Origin: Tubiluchus corallicola
Lineage: Eukaryota; Priapulida; Priapulimorpha; Priapulimorphida; Tubiluchidae
Length of the DNA stretch: 60,000 nt
Reading direction: 5' to 3'
NCBI GenBank assembly: GCA_030141605.1
Contig: JAQGDQ010000291.1
Coordinates: 169,071-229,070 of the forward strand
Under the pieces are notes generated by a model. It saw only the letters and a list, made by a program, of their open reading frames with translations. It was not told where the DNA came from and ran no database searches. Of this stretch, positions 59,301-60,000 are shown in pieces. Each line of letters opens with the position of its first letter. The first letter of the stretch is position 1. The position numbers and the translations under genes were made by a program.

Positions 59301-60000
59301 ATGGCTTGTTTTTGCTGTTGACAATTTTCTTCGTTTGTGGGTGGCCCGTCGCTAATTAAGATTTTAATCTATTATTTATTTATGAGAAACGCGTTTGCAG
59401 CATTACTAGTGTTAAAACGAATTCTTTCTACCGTACTTGAAAAGGAGGTAGTGTATGAAAAATCATCCTGTCTTCCTTTGAATGAGATTTTCATAGGGCT
59501 TTTGCATTTCGTAATGGGTTGAGTAATTGTTTTTTTCTTATGAAGGGCGGCGGTAATTGATCTAGATAAACTTATTTCCTCATATTTTCCAACAAAATCG
59601 ATTTTTTGTATACATCATGGCTGGTTCTTGTAGATACGTTAGTTACGCTGATGTTAAAGGAAACCGGACGATTGTTTAGACTCAATCTCATTTTAATTTA
59701 CTGTCCAAAGTATACATTATCTTGCCTATAAAAGTTACCAATTGTTCCTTTTATTTGAATAATTAGCTTAGAAAGTTTATTAATGGCAACCGAACACAGC
59801 TATTGCTTACCTCAGAAACTAACCACAGCTTGTGCAATTGCAGGCGTCTTCCCCTGCGCATCAAGCACATTTGCATAGTGCTGCAGTGTTACAGTACTGC
59901 TTAAACGCGTGATGTCACGAAAAATGGGCTCTTCATCATATGACGTCAGAAACTAACACTGCAGTTATGATCACGGTACCGCCTTCTATTTATCGGCCAA
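59301..60000. other. Window end, nothing recognised
   Basis: No supportable exon, RNA gene or repeat in the last 700 bases. Confidence 0.5.

Overview
This is animal nuclear DNA from an unidentified, probably invertebrate, species. It is AT-rich, and its genes are split into many short exons with canonical GT/AG introns. It is crowded with minisatellites, microsatellites and small inverted-repeat transposons. Nothing bacterial, such as operons, Shine-Dalgarno starts or CRISPR, is present. The proteins (immunoglobulin domains, a DEG/ENaC channel, FAD-dependent sarcosine-oxidase-like enzymes) occur in many metazoan phyla, so I do not name one.

Four genes lie head to tail on the minus strand, and I rebuilt their exons from splice signals and codon phase. 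(1) 8934 to 597 and beyond the window start: a secreted or membrane protein with a signal peptide and at least four Ig domains, every intron in phase 1. (2) 26420 to 12460: a complete 12-exon DEG/ENaC sodium-channel subunit of 531 residues. (3) 38716 to 28906 and (4) 48379 to 40923: tandem paralogues of 425 and 429 residues, eight exons each with identical intron phases. They belong to the monomeric sarcosine oxidase / DAO-fold family of FAD oxidoreductases. Copy 4 ends in SRL, a canonical peroxisomal signal; copy 3 ends in SQL.

The introns and spacers hold a dense repeat landscape. There are at least nine short elements with terminal inverted repeats, several with visible target-site duplications. 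One is nested in a LINE reverse-transcriptase relic and another carries a whole minisatellite inside it. There is also a tRNA-derived SINE, tRNA-like SINE heads, two LINE RT relics, and an inverted duplication of channel exon 3 placed 11 kb away beside the Ig gene. Array units include 28, 31-33, 34, 36, 42, 45, 81 and 113 bp. The 36-bp array is about 2.2 kb long and gives false 600-residue ORFs on both strands.

The right end (about 48.4-60 kb) has no gene I can recognise. The most notable observations are an 81-bp tandem repeat that copies a 3' splice site of the channel gene and stays open in the coding frame, patchy gene conversion between the oxidase paralogues with a possible change in peroxisomal targeting, a Tyr/Asp-rich insert in the channel ectodomain, and the detached channel exon that ends exactly at its old splice donor.
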